Positions 26,779 to 35,373 are shown, numbered from the stretch's first letter. The stretch is DNA of 64,000 nt from Kribbella voronezhensis (GCF_004365175.1 NZ_SOCE01000003.1:457577-521576), one strand, 5' to 3'. Translations and numbers: made by a program. The notes: generated by a model from the sequence alone, not told the origin.

Positions 26779-26916
26779 TCAGTGCCTCCGCAGTCGTTGA
26801 CAACGAAGGCACTGTAGAGCCTCTCACCCGGCCCGACGGTGAACGGCGAAAGAACAGCCTTCTTCGTCGGCGCTACGTCAAGGCGCGAGCCTTCGAAGGC
26901 GAGGTGGCCCGGGCAG

Positions 26917-27381
26917 TCAGGGGGAGTCGGGCGAGAAGCCCTGCGCGATGATCGCGGGGAGTCCGCCGGAGCGGACGCCGGCGAGCACTCGGGCCTCGTG
27001 GGGGACGACCGGGTCGGGGAGGTTGTCCAGGGAGTACCAGCCGAGGCCGGCTGCTTTGCCTGGTTCCATCAGGCGGGGTTCGCCACGCCAGCGGGTGGTG
27101 GTGAAGAAGAAGTCGACGCGTTCGTCGATCGGCCGGCCGTTGCCGCCGGTGCGGTGCATCGCGGTGAGGGGGAGCAGGTCGGCCGGGTCGATCTCGACGC
27201 CGACCTCCTCGCGGACCTCGCGGATCGCGGCGGCGAGCACCGACTCGTCCTTCTCGACATGGCCGGCGGGCACGGCCCAGTAGCCGTCCATGTAGCCGGT
27301 GTCGGCCCTGAGCAGCAACAACACCTCGTCGCCGCGCCGAAGCACGACGTACGCCGCCGGAATCACCTGGAACCGATCCAT
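26917..27381 (-). CDS. Nudix hydrolase
   Basis: The 154-residue protein carries a full Nudix box beginning GHVEKDE near residue 40 and ending REVREEVGVE, with the Gx5Ex7REUxEExGU spacing that binds magnesium for cleavage of nucleoside diphosphate derivatives. MHRTGGNGRPIDERVDFFF and GLGWYSLDNLP are typical of MutT/NUDT-type members. The ATG at 27381 begins MDRFQVIPAAYVVLRR. Its promoter-proximal side is occupied by a tandem repeat array. The substrate cannot be decided. Confidence 0.92.
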   Translation of the reverse strand: MDRFQVIPAAYVVLRRGDEVLLLLRADTGYMDGYWAVPAGHVEKDESVLAAAIREVREEVGVEIDPADLLPLTAMHRTGGNGRPIDERVDFFFTTTRWRGEPRLMEPGKAAGLGWYSLDNLPDPVVPHEARVLAGVRSGGLPAIIAQGFSPDSP

Positions 27382-27440
27382 GCCGCAACCCTAGACGGAC
27401 CTGCCGACAACCCGAACCGCCAAGGCCGACCCACCGAGCG

Positions 27441-27646
27441 CAACCCGGCAAGGCCAACCCAGCGAGGGCCCCGGGCGAGGGCAACCCGGCAAGGGCAACC
27501 CGGCGAGGGCACCGGGCGAGGGCAACCCGGCAAGGGCAACCCGGCGAGGGCGCCGGGCGAGGGCAACCCGGCAAGGGCAACCCGGCGAGGGCACCGGGCG
27601 AGGACAACCCGGCAAGGGCCAACCCGGCAAGAGCACCCGGGCGAGG
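27441..27646. repeat. higher-order tandem repeat (41-bp unit of 14+14+13 bp)
   Basis: About 200 bp upstream of the Nudix gene consist of alternating 14-bp blocks GGGCAACCCGGCAA and GGGCAACCCGGCGA plus a 13-bp block GGGCACCGGGCGA. Together they make 41-bp units repeated about three times cleanly, with decayed copies at both ends. Reading frames through it encode only low-complexity Pro/Gly/Arg or Ala/Leu runs, so it is unlikely to be coding. Confidence 0.8.
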
Positions 27647-27670
27647 AAACCGAAAGGAAGGGGGAACAGT

Positions 27671-27704
27671 GAAGGGCCGCGAGGACGAATCCTCGCGGCC
27701 CTTC
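27671..27704. terminator. strong terminator hairpin
   Basis: A perfect 15-bp stem (GAAGGGCCGCGAGGA and complement) with a CGAA tetraloop lies 13 bp after the stop of the minus-strand MT0933-type gene. It also separates that gene from the tandem repeat. Confidence 0.8.
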
Positions 27705-27716
27705 GGAGACGAGACG

Positions 27717-27962
27717 TCAGGCGGGGTTGTTCGGCCCGTTGTCGATGTCGTCGTCCTGACCGTCGAGACCGTCGAGACGGTCCTTGGCGACGCCGACACC
27801 CTGGTCGATCTTGTCGCCGTACTTGCCGCCGGTCTTCTCGTCAACGAAGTCGCCGGCCTTGTCGAGACCCCCGCCGACCTGGTCGCCGTGCTGGTCGACG
27901 AGGTCGGTCGCCTTGTCCTTGAGTTCCTCGGCCTTGCCCTTGAACTTGTCGAAGATGCCCAT
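27717..27962 (-). CDS. MT0933/Rv0909-type antitoxin family protein
   Basis: The 81-residue acidic, Lys/Asp/Gly-rich protein begins MGIFDKFKGKAEEL and contains DQHGDQVGGGLDKAGDFVDEKTGGKYGDKID, the conserved stretch of the MT0933 antitoxin family (Rv0909 of Mycobacterium tuberculosis). In that species a SRPBCC-type toxin lies next to it. Here no such toxin is adjacent; the neighbours are a strong terminator and an unrelated acidic protein. Many actinobacteria carry solitary copies whose role is unclear, possibly stress related (they resemble CsbD-like small proteins). Confidence 0.75.
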   Translation of the reverse strand: MGIFDKFKGKAEELKDKATDLVDQHGDQVGGGLDKAGDFVDEKTGGKYGDKIDQGVGVAKDRLDGLDGQDDDIDNGPNNPA

Positions 27963-28052
27963 CTCGTGGGGCTCCCATTCCTAGCGTAGTGAACTACTTA
28001 CAGACAGCTAGCGGTGATCTTCCCACCTGGAAGCCCCCGAGTGTGGGATGTC

Positions 28053-28271
28053 TCAGTTTCCGCCGGCCGGCGGTGCCTCGACGTCGCCGCCGCTCTCCTC
28101 CGGGTCGTCGCCGCCGACCTCGACGTCCCCGCCACTCTTGGCCTCGACGTCGCCGCCGCTCTTGCCCTTCAGTTCCACATCGCCACCACTGCGCTTGGCG
28201 GCGTCGAACTCGCCGTCCAGGTCCAGGGCGTCCTTGGCCGCGTCGGTCTCTTCGTCGAACGGATTCGTCAC
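28053..28271 (-). CDS. small acidic protein with SGGDVE repeats
   Basis: The GTG at 28271 has a perfect GGAGG seven bases upstream, so this 72-residue protein (TNPFDEETDAAKDALDLDG then repeats) is the likely product rather than longer readings. After an amphipathic acidic N-terminus it consists of four SGGDVE motifs (SGGDVEL, SGGDVEA, SGGDVEV, SGGDVEA) separated by short linkers, ending PPAGGN. It has no signal peptide or membrane span and is predicted to be largely disordered. No family is recognised. It is 90 bp upstream of the MT0933-type gene on the same strand. Confidence 0.65.
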   Translation of the reverse strand: MTNPFDEETDAAKDALDLDGEFDAAKRSGGDVELKGKSGGDVEAKSGGDVEVGGDDPEESGGDVEAPPAGGN

Positions 28272-28449
28272 TGTATGTCCTCCCGAGTCGGTACTGCGCT
28301 GAATCGTGTCGGCCCCCCAGAGCGGACCGCACTCCTTGCCTCCGTTCCTACCGAACACACAGGGTCATCACAACCCCTTCGGCCCCAGTCTTGGGCAAGA
28401 GTTCACGCCTCCTACCGTGGATCAGGGCAGGCACTGTCACACTGGTCGG

Positions 28450-29439
28450 ATGGTCGTGCCACTGGTCGTCGCGGTCGTCGGTCCCACCGCGGCCGGCAAA
28501 TCCGACCTCTCCGTTGCCCTGTGCAAGCGATTGCACGGTGAGGTGGTCAACGCCGACGCGATGCAGGTCTACCGCGGGATGGACGTCGGTACCGCGACGA
28601 TCACCGTCGCCGAGCGGCAGGGGATCACCCATCACCTGCTCGACATCCTCGACGTCACGCAGACCGCGACCGTCGCGGAGTTCCAGCAACTCGCCCGGGC
28701 CGCGATCGACGACTGTCTGCGGCGTCAGGTGGTGCCGGTGCTCGCCGGCGGCTCCGCGCTGTACGTCCGCGCGATCCTGGACGACTTCGCGTTCCCGGGC
28801 ACCGACCCCGCAGTACGGGAACGGCTCGAGGCCGAGCTGGCCGAGCACGGGTCCGGCGAACTGCACCGGCGTCTCGCCGAGGTGGACCCGCCTGCCGCCG
28901 AGCAGATCCTGCCGAGCAACGGCCGGCGGATCGTGCGTGCGCTGGAGGTCATCGAGATCACCGGTACGCCGTACGTCGCGACCCTGCCCGAACACACCTA
29001 CATCTACCCGGGTGCTGTCCAGCTCGGACTCGACGTGCCCAGGCCGGTCCTCGACGAACGGATCGGCCGCCGGGTGGACCGGATGTTCGAGAACGGGTTC
29101 GTCGACGAGGTCCGCGACCTGCTCGGCAAGGGCCTGTTGGACGGCCGTACGGCGAACCGCGCGCTCGGGTACTCCCAGGTGATCGCGCTGCTCGCCGGTG
29201 AGATCAGTGAGGCCGAGGCGCGCGAGCGGACGGCTCAGGCGACCAGGCGGTTCGCCAGGAGGCAGGATTCCTGGTTCCGCAAGGACCCCCGGATCACCTG
29301 GCTGGCCTACGACGATCCCGACCTCGTCGAGCGCGCGGCAACCGTCGTACGAGAGTCCGTGGTCCAGGGCAACCGTTCGGCGCCGGGCGGCGTAGATGGG
29401 GTGGAAGAAGGCCTGGGGGCTGTGGATGCGAGGGGGTGA
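28450..29439 (+). CDS. miaA: tRNA dimethylallyltransferase MiaA
   Basis: MiaA transfers the dimethylallyl group to N6 of A37 in tRNAs reading U-starting codons, the substrate later methylthiolated by MiaB. The 329-residue protein has the P-loop GPTAAGKS at residues 11-18, VNADAMQVYRGMDVGTA near 35-51, GGSALYVRAILDDF near 95-110, and NGRRIVRALEVIEITG. The ATG at 28450 places the P-loop at the normal distance from the N-terminus. The 3' end overlaps the sigma-factor gene by 14 bp. Confidence 0.96.
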   Translation: MVVPLVVAVVGPTAAGKSDLSVALCKRLHGEVVNADAMQVYRGMDVGTATITVAERQGITHHLLDILDVTQTATVAEFQQLARAAIDDCLRRQVVPVLAGGSALYVRAILDDFAFPGTDPAVRERLEAELAEHGSGELHRRLAEVDPPAAEQILPSNGRRIVRALEVIEITGTPYVATLPEHTYIYPGAVQLGLDVPRPVLDERIGRRVDRMFENGFVDEVRDLLGKGLLDGRTANRALGYSQVIALLAGEISEAEARERTAQATRRFARRQDSWFRKDPRITWLAYDDPDLVERAATVVRESVVQGNRSAPGGVDGVEEGLGAVDARG

Positions 29440-29947
29440 CCGCGAGGCCGAGTTCCGCGAGTACGTGCTCGCGGATCGCACCAGACTGATGCGTACGGCG
29501 ATGCTGCTCACCGCGGGCGATGTGCACACCGCCGAAGATCTGGTCCAGACCGCGTGTACGAGGGTGTACGTGCACTGGCACCGGATCCGGCACGAGGGCG
29601 CGGGGCCGTATGCCCATCGCATCCTGGTCAACGCCTTCCTGGACGAGCGCCGCCGGGCCGGCCGCCACCCCGAGGTGGTGACCGCCGAGACGTTCGAACC
29701 ACGGCTGTCCGAGGAGACGGACCAGGTGGACACGCTGGCCGTCCGGCGCGCGCTGCTCGACCTGGCGCCGCGGCAACGGGCGGTCCTGGTCCTGCGGTAC
29801 TTCCAGGATCTCGACGTCGCCAGTTGCGCGCGCATCCTGGAGTGCACCGAGGGGACTGTGAAGAGCCAGACGGCGAAAGCTTTGAAACGACTGAAGGATC
29901 TGATGGCCGAGGACCCGGCCGCCGATCCCGCGACCGGGAGTAGTTGA
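29426..29947 (+). CDS. ECF RNA polymerase sigma factor (SigE-type family)
   Basis: The 173-residue protein has sigma region 2 (EFREYVLADRTRLMRTAMLL then HTAEDLVQTACTRVYVHWHRI) and region 4 (DLAPRQRAVLVLRYFQDLDVA then GTVKSQTAKALKRL). This makes it a group 4 extracytoplasmic-function factor. The ATG at 29426 is preferred, as GGGGG lies 6 bases upstream; 29396 would add ten residues. It is followed after one base by a membrane protein that is probably its regulator, the usual sigma/anti-sigma arrangement. The stress it answers is unknown. Confidence 0.92.
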   Translation: MRGGDREAEFREYVLADRTRLMRTAMLLTAGDVHTAEDLVQTACTRVYVHWHRIRHEGAGPYAHRILVNAFLDERRRAGRHPEVVTAETFEPRLSEETDQVDTLAVRRALLDLAPRQRAVLVLRYFQDLDVASCARILECTEGTVKSQTAKALKRLKDLMAEDPAADPATGSS

Positions 29948-29948
29948 C

Positions 29949-30629
29949 GTGGACGACGTGAAGTTGCTGCTGACGCAGTTCGCCGACCAGGCGGTCGACG
30001 GCCTGCCGCCGGCCGACGTGGACGCGGATGTGGCGCGTGGTCGCCGGGCGCTGTTCCGGATCCGGGCGCGCCGGCGGACCACCGGTGTGCTCTGCATCGC
30101 CGCTGTCACCACGGCCGTGTTCGGCTTCGGCAACCAGTTGAAGTGGTGGGGCGGTCCCGACAAGGAGGTCGCCACTGGCGGCGCGCCGGCCGAGGCCTCC
30201 GCGACTCCCACCCCCAGTCCGGCTACGCCACAGAGCGAGGAGACGATCTCGACCTTCGCCGGTGCCGCCCTGGAACTGGTCCCGAACACCAAGCCCTGGA
30301 GCACAGTCGCCTGCACGCTCGTGCCGCAGGGCTGGACCCCACAGACCCCGATCGCCGCCGACCGCGTAGTACTGACCCCTCCGAGTGCCCGAACGTCCGA
30401 CGACCAGGCCAAGCTCGTACTGCGGTCCGCCGCCGACGCGCAGAGTCTGTTGTCGGTGCGAGTGACGCAGGCCGGTGGCAAGGTCTTCCACATCGGGACG
30501 GCGGCCGGTCGCGAGGTCGGTCAGGTCAAGCTCGGCGAGCGCTGGCTGGTGGTTCAGTTGCCCACCGAGCATCCGGGCTGGGACGACGCCTCACTGCAGC
30601 GGTTCATGGCATCCTGCACGGTGTCCTGA
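29949..30629 (+). CDS. single-span membrane protein, probable anti-sigma partner
   Basis: The 226-residue product has a short cytoplasmic N-terminus (DDVKLLLTQFADQAVDGLPP), an Arg-rich patch, one membrane span near residues 45-62 and a Ser/Thr/Pro linker. A ~125-residue outside domain follows (ALELVPNTKPWSTVACTLVP to RFMASCTVS, two Cys). No zinc-binding HxxxCxxC anti-sigma motif is present, so the anti-sigma role is inferred from position only. The GTG start one base after the sigma-factor stop implies coupling. No domain family is recognised for the outer part. Confidence 0.65.
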   Translation: MDDVKLLLTQFADQAVDGLPPADVDADVARGRRALFRIRARRRTTGVLCIAAVTTAVFGFGNQLKWWGGPDKEVATGGAPAEASATPTPSPATPQSEETISTFAGAALELVPNTKPWSTVACTLVPQGWTPQTPIAADRVVLTPPSARTSDDQAKLVLRSAADAQSLLSVRVTQAGGKVFHIGTAAGREVGQVKLGERWLVVQLPTEHPGWDDASLQRFMASCTVS

Positions 30630-30705
30630 CACGGTTCGACTGGCGTTTGCGTCGCCGAGCAGGTAGGCAGGGCCTGTCCCTGTACGCCGACCCGCGGAGG
30701 ACCCG

Positions 30706-32529
30706 GTGACACCGAAAAGCTTGGCCGCAGCCCTGACGGCTGGCGCGCTCGTCCTGTCCGGCCTGACTGCCAGTACGGCGGTCGCCCACCGGCACGCCCC
30801 GCCGGTGAAGACGCCCACCGCGATCGGCTTCGGTGGTGCCGTCGCCTCCGTCGATGCCGACGCCACCAACATCGGCCTGTCGGTACTCCGGCACGGCGGC
30901 AACGCGGTCGACGCAGCAGTCGCGACGGCGGCCGCGCTGGGCGTGACGGAGCCGTACTCCGCCGGTATCGGTGGCGGCGGCTACTTCGTCTACTACAGCG
31001 CCAAGAACCACAAGGTCTACACGCTCGACGGCCGCGAGACAGCGCCGGCGACGATGCCGAACAACGCCTTCATCAACCCGGCGACCGGCAAGCCGTACAA
31101 CTTCTTCCCCGAACTCGTCACCTCGGGCGTCTCGGTCGGAATCCCCGGCACGCTGGCGACCTGGGACTCGGCTCTGCACAACTGGGGATCGCTCTCGCTC
31201 GGCAAGGCCCTGCAGCCCGCCGCGAACCTGGCCGACCGCGGCTTCGTCATCGACCAGACCTTCCGCAACCAGACGCTCGACAACAAGGCCCGCTTCTCGG
31301 CGATCACGCCGACCGCGAAGCTCTACCTGCCCGGTGGAGACGCGCCGGTGGTCGGATCGGTGTTCAAGAACAAGGACCTGGCGAAGACGTACGAACTGCT
31401 GGGCCGCAAAGGCCCGTCCGCCTTCTACAGCGGGCCGATCGCGCACGAGATCGAGAAGGTCGTGCAGACCCCGCCGAAGGCACCGGGCGCGACCTTGCCG
31501 GTGATGCCCGGCTATCTGACGACCGCTGACCTGGCGAAGTACAAGGTCATCAAGCGGGACCCGACGAAGGTCCACTACGAAGGACTCGACGTCTACGGGA
31601 TGGCGCCGTCGTCGTCCGGTGGAACGACGGTCGGTGAGGCGCTGAACATCCTGGCGCCGCAGCACCTGTCGAAGATGTCGACGCCGCAGGCTCTGCACAC
31701 GTACCTCGAGTCGTCGGCGCTCGCCTTCGCCGATCGCGCCGCCTACGTGGGCGATCCGGCGTACGTGAATGTGCCGGTGAAGGAGTTGTTGTCGCGCGGC
31801 TTCGGCGCTGAGCGGTCCTGCTTGATCGATCCGGATCACGCGTTGGTGAAGCCGTTGAAGGCCGGTTCGCCGGACGGCAGCTACTCGCCGTGCACGCCGG
31901 GTGTCGCCACGACGCAGCGGCCCGATACCGAAGGGTTGTCGACGACTCACCTAGTCACCGCTGACAAGTGGGGCAACGTCGTCTCGTACACGTTGACGAT
32001 CGAGCAGACCGGCGGCAGCGGCATCCTCGTACCGGGTCGCGGCTTCCTGCTGAACAACGAGCTGACCGACTTCTCCGCCGCCTACGACCCGGCCGACCCG
32101 AACCGGATCCAGCCCGGCAAACGCCCCCGCTCCTCGATGTCGCCGACGATCGTGCTCCGTGGCGGCAAGCCGTTCCTCGCTCTCGGCTCTCCTGGTGGCT
32201 CGACGATCATCACCACGGTCCTGCAGACCCTGACCAACCGGCTGGACCGCGGGATGACGCTGCCTGAGGCGATCGCCGCCCCGCGTGCTTCCCAACGCAA
32301 CACGGCGACGGTGACAGCGGAGCCGCCCTTCATCGATGCCTATGGCAAGGACTTGGCGCCGTACGGTCACGTCCTCGTCCCATCCGGCGACGCACTCACC
32401 TCAGCAGCCGAAATCGGCGCGGTCGCGGCGCTCGAGTTCCTCCCCGGCGGCGGCTATCTCGCAGCAGCCGAACCCAAACGCCGAGGCGGTGGCGCCGCCG
32501 GAACCGTCCACCAACTCTGGCCGAACTGA
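30706..32529 (+). CDS. ggt: gamma-glutamyltransferase (exported, self-cleaving)
   Basis: The 607-residue precursor starts with a Sec signal peptide (LAAALTAGALVLSGLTAS, cleavage near VAHRH). The Ntn-hydrolase family features follow: GGAVASVDADAT, RHGGNAVDAAVATAAALGV, SAGIGGGGYF, GRETAP, and the self-processing site STTHLVTADKWGNVVS, in which Thr413 becomes the new N-terminus and nucleophile. SPTIVLRGGKPFLALGSPGGS supplies the glycine-rich site of the small subunit. It hydrolyses glutathione and gamma-glutamyl peptides outside the cell. The GTG has GGAGG at good spacing. It ends just before a terminator made from the dispersed repeat. Confidence 0.95.
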   Translation: MTPKSLAAALTAGALVLSGLTASTAVAHRHAPPVKTPTAIGFGGAVASVDADATNIGLSVLRHGGNAVDAAVATAAALGVTEPYSAGIGGGGYFVYYSAKNHKVYTLDGRETAPATMPNNAFINPATGKPYNFFPELVTSGVSVGIPGTLATWDSALHNWGSLSLGKALQPAANLADRGFVIDQTFRNQTLDNKARFSAITPTAKLYLPGGDAPVVGSVFKNKDLAKTYELLGRKGPSAFYSGPIAHEIEKVVQTPPKAPGATLPVMPGYLTTADLAKYKVIKRDPTKVHYEGLDVYGMAPSSSGGTTVGEALNILAPQHLSKMSTPQALHTYLESSALAFADRAAYVGDPAYVNVPVKELLSRGFGAERSCLIDPDHALVKPLKAGSPDGSYSPCTPGVATTQRPDTEGLSTTHLVTADKWGNVVSYTLTIEQTGGSGILVPGRGFLLNNELTDFSAAYDPADPNRIQPGKRPRSSMSPTIVLRGGKPFLALGSPGGSTIITTVLQTLTNRLDRGMTLPEAIAAPRASQRNTATVTAEPPFIDAYGKDLAPYGHVLVPSGDALTSAAEIGAVAALEFLPGGGYLAAAEPKRRGGGAAGTVHQLWPN

Positions 32530-32537
32530 GCCGGTAC

Positions 32538-32570
32538 GACGGAGGAGCCGCCCCACGCAGCTCCTCCGTC
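32538..32570 (+). terminator. hairpin after ggt built from the dispersed repeat
   Basis: GACGGAGGAGC and GCTCCTCCGTC form a perfect 11-bp stem with an 11-base loop, 8 bp after the ggt stop. The arms are oppositely oriented copies of the repeat module found elsewhere in the window. Confidence 0.65.
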
Positions 32571-32694
32571 GCCGCTCCCACCCACCCTGAAACGCCGGCT
32601 CCTGGCGTCGCGGCTAAGTAGGCCCGCCCCGTCGCCTGCTCCCGCGTCGCGGCTCCCCCCACCCGAAACAACGCTCCTACGTCGCGGCTCCGCC
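32538..32694 (-). repeat. cluster of dispersed-repeat modules
   Basis: Read on the plus strand, GCTCCnnCGTCGCGGCT-like modules occur at 32560, 32599, 32638 and 32673, several followed by a CCCACCC or CCCCCCACCC tract; an inverted copy at 32538 makes the ggt hairpin. The spacing is about 35-40 bp. This fills most of the 225-bp gap between ggt and the small gene at 32755. Confidence 0.7.
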
Positions 32695-32754
32695 AAGCGA
32701 ACTGCGCTGGTACGTGCCTGGTCGTCACCACCCAGTGCGAATCGGAGCACCTAC

Positions 32755-33024
32755 TCAGCTGTTCTTCAAGCGTTTGGGGGCTGACGGCAAAGGTGCTGGT
32801 TCGGGGACCGGTTGGTCAGCTGCCGGAGATTCCAGCCACCCCTCGTACTGCGTGAGTAAGCCATCCAGCACCGTCAGATCCGTAGTGGCGGGGAGGAGAA
32901 CCGTCCAAGGGTGGTCCTCGTCGTCGTCCTCGCCCTGGAAGTGGCCTCGGCGGAGCGTTCCATCGAGCGCGTCCGCGACGTGTTCCGCGTCCTCGCGTTC
33001 GAAGAAACAGGCGACCAGGTCCAT
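32755..33024 (-). CDS. small acidic protein, possibly RraB-like
   Basis: The 89-residue protein reads MDLVACFFEREDAEHVADAL, then an acidic stretch (GEDDDEDHPWTVLLPA) and a Pro/Ala-rich tail ending PKRLKNS. The order of an alpha/beta N-terminus, acidic linker and PW-V strand recalls RraB-type regulators of ribonuclease E, but the match is weak. The ATG at 33024 has AGTAGG nine bases upstream; ATG 33030 is an alternative. It starts 13 bp downstream of the STAND regulator's coding end on the same strand and is likely cotranscribed with it. Confidence 0.6.
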   Translation of the reverse strand: MDLVACFFEREDAEHVADALDGTLRRGHFQGEDDDEDHPWTVLLPATTDLTVLDGLLTQYEGWLESPAADQPVPEPAPLPSAPKRLKNS

Positions 33025-33034
33025 GGTCATCAGC

Positions 33035-35356
33035 CTACTGGGACACCGCGGCGAGGCCCGCGCGTGCGACCGTTGCCTCGTGTGCGTAGCCGGTCGACTC
33101 GGCGAGTTCCAGAGCCTGCTGGTAGATCGCGCGTGCATGGTCGGCCAGACCGGCCGCCAGGGAAGTTTCGGCATAGCTGTTCAGGAAGTTGACCGCCCAC
33201 TGGCGTTCTGCGGAATCCTCGACGAGCTGCAGCGCCTTCCGATGAGTCGCGAGTGCTTCCTCGTAGCGTCCGGCCTCGCGTAGAGCTACGGCCAGGTAGT
33301 TGAGGCACCAGGCCTGGTTCTGTACGTGGTCGTCCTCGCGGGCCAGCCGCAACGCGTCGGTCAGGTACGCGATCGCCCCCGCCGGATCCGTCGCGCCGAT
33401 CGCAGCGCCGAGGGTGACCAGAGCGGTGATCGGCGGCGGCCAGTCCTCCGCATCGCTCTGCAAAGCCAGCGCCGTACGGGCGAGCGCGGCGGCTTCGTCG
33501 AGTTGGCCGAGTTGGTACGCCGCCCAGGCCTGGAACGCCGTCGCGTGGGCGACTCCCTTCGGCTGCTGGTCCCGGTCGAACAGCTCGGCGGCCGACCTGA
33601 ACAGTTCCATCGCCTGCGAGGTCTCGCCGAGATCCTGGTGAAGATAGCCACGGCGTACCGCAAGAGAGGCCGACTCCGGCATCGTCGTCGCCGCCGATTC
33701 GTAGTACTGCAAGGCTTCCGGGAAGCGGCCGGCGCTGTAGCGGGCGAAGCCGAGATCCGCTTGCACGGCAGCGACCACTGCGGGGTCGCCAAGGCGTTCG
33801 GCCGCTGCCAGTGCCTGCTCGAGCAGACGGTTCTCGTCGGCGGACGCGGCGCGGCGGAAGTAGTAGGGGCGGAGCAGTCGCGGCAGGCGGCTGACGTGCA
33901 GATCGGAGCCAACCGTCAGAGCCTCGACCAGGTTCGGATATTCCTCGTCGAACCAAGCCAGCGCGGCCTCCTGACCGGCGAACGCAGGCAGGGCAGCCGG
34001 CGCTGGACAAGGCAGCGGTGTCTCGTCCGGGTACGCATACCGAAGCAGCTTGCCGGCCGCCGCCGCGCTGTGCAGGTAGTAGTCCAGCACCCGTACTACG
34101 GCCTGCCGCTGGTCCGCCGATGATTCCTCGGCCGTAGCGAGCCGCCCCGCAAAGCCGCGCACCAGATCGTGCAAACGGAAAACGGCCGGTCGCGGTTCCT
34201 GCACCAAATGGCTGTCGACCAGGTCCTCGAGCGAAGTCTGTGTCGCTGCCAGGCTGCTGCCGGTGAGCGCGGCCACGACGTATGCATCAAAGGTTGCTCC
34301 AGGCAACAGACCGAGCAGCCGGAAGGTTCGCCGTTGGCCGTGATCGAGTTGGCGAAGCGACATCGACAGCGCCGTGTCGACATGGTCGGAGCCGGTTCGC
34401 AGCCGGTCGGCCAGCACGCCGATGGTCCAGCCGGGACGATGCCGCAGCCGCGCCGCCGACAATCTGATGGCCAACGGCAACCCGCCGCACAGCCGTAGTA
34501 CCTCGGCGGTCGCTTCGGGTTCTTTCGCCACCCGGTCGCCCGGACCGCTCGCCTGCTGGAGGAGCTCGATCCCGTCGGCAGCTCCGAGCACGTCCAACGA
34601 CACCGGCGGTACTTGGTCGAGCTCGACGAGCCGGTTGCGGCTGGTGATCAGGACGGCGCTGGCGCCGGCTCCGGGAAGCAACGGCCGGGCATGCTCGGCG
34701 TCAGCGACGTTGTCCAGCAGGACCAGCACTCGCCGCTGCGCCAACTCCGCTCGCCAGAGCGCAGCGAGCTCTTCCACGCCGGCCAGGCTGTCGGCAGTCG
34801 GGATCTCCAGAGCGGCCAGCAACATCCGCAGCGCCGCAACCGGCTCCAGCGGCTCACGGGCAGGCGTGAAACCGTGCAGGTCGAGATACAGCTGACCATC
34901 GGCGTACTCCGGCGCCAGCTGATGTGCCAAATGGACCGCCAGGCAGGTTTTGCCGACGCCGGCCATCCCGTCGATCGCGACCGCCCGGGCTGCGAGCAGG
35001 CTCTGCCGCACGGCGTCGAGTTCTTCCTGCCGTCCGGTGAAGTCCGCGACATCCAGCGGCAGGTCGTTGCGGCCGGCCACCTTCGGACGCACCGCGGCGG
35101 CCGGCGGTGGCGGGGGGAGCTGGGACGCCAGCTCCCAGAGCTCCCGCAGCGGCCGGGGATCGCGCCGCACGAGGCGACACAACGCGACAACCGAGGACCA
35201 GGGTGGCAGGCTGCGGCCCGCGAAGTACCGCGACAGCGACGACGAGCTGATGCCGGTCGCCCGCTCCAACTCGCGCAAGCTGCGCCCGGACAGCTTCTGG
35301 ATCGCCTGCAACCGCCCGGCCAGCTCGGTGCGGGGCGACTCGGCCCGCTGTGTCAC
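33035..35356 (-). CDS. STAND regulator: XRE helix-turn-helix, NB-ARC ATPase, TPR repeats
   Basis: The 773-residue protein has an XRE-type DNA-binding domain (LSGRSLRELERATGISSSSL, residues 23-52), then an NB-ARC nucleotide switch. The switch has Walker A GMAGVGKT at 130-137, Walker B RRVLVLLDNV near 220, SAVLITSRNRL, and GLPLAIRLSAARL. About ten tetratricopeptide-like repeats follow from residue ~520 to the end (RFPEALQYYESAATTMPES, RYEEALATHRKALQLVEDS). The GTG at 35356 has GGAAGGTGGGG upstream; the frame open to 35542 lacks similar support. It likely switches conformation on ligand binding to control transcription. The divergent target is probably the AhpD-like gene across the intergenic GTCCCA sites. 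Confidence 0.88.
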   Translation of the reverse strand: MTQRAESPRTELAGRLQAIQKLSGRSLRELERATGISSSSLSRYFAGRSLPPWSSVVALCRLVRRDPRPLRELWELASQLPPPPPAAAVRPKVAGRNDLPLDVADFTGRQEELDAVRQSLLAARAVAIDGMAGVGKTCLAVHLAHQLAPEYADGQLYLDLHGFTPAREPLEPVAALRMLLAALEIPTADSLAGVEELAALWRAELAQRRVLVLLDNVADAEHARPLLPGAGASAVLITSRNRLVELDQVPPVSLDVLGAADGIELLQQASGPGDRVAKEPEATAEVLRLCGGLPLAIRLSAARLRHRPGWTIGVLADRLRTGSDHVDTALSMSLRQLDHGQRRTFRLLGLLPGATFDAYVVAALTGSSLAATQTSLEDLVDSHLVQEPRPAVFRLHDLVRGFAGRLATAEESSADQRQAVVRVLDYYLHSAAAAGKLLRYAYPDETPLPCPAPAALPAFAGQEAALAWFDEEYPNLVEALTVGSDLHVSRLPRLLRPYYFRRAASADENRLLEQALAAAERLGDPAVVAAVQADLGFARYSAGRFPEALQYYESAATTMPESASLAVRRGYLHQDLGETSQAMELFRSAAELFDRDQQPKGVAHATAFQAWAAYQLGQLDEAAALARTALALQSDAEDWPPPITALVTLGAAIGATDPAGAIAYLTDALRLAREDDHVQNQAWCLNYLAVALREAGRYEEALATHRKALQLVEDSAERQWAVNFLNSYAETSLAAGLADHARAIYQQALELAESTGYAHEATVARAGLAAVSQ

Positions 35357-35373
35357 GCCCCACCTTCCGCCCT

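Noticed and set aside
27441..27646. Possible CRISPR array
   Set aside because: Blocks are 13-14 bp with no unique spacers and no cas genes nearby; it is a tandem repeat.
26839..27672. Collagen-like Gly-Gln-Pro reading frame through the tandem repeat
   Set aside because: It runs antisense through the Nudix gene and the 41-bp repeat; the pattern is produced by the DNA repeat itself.
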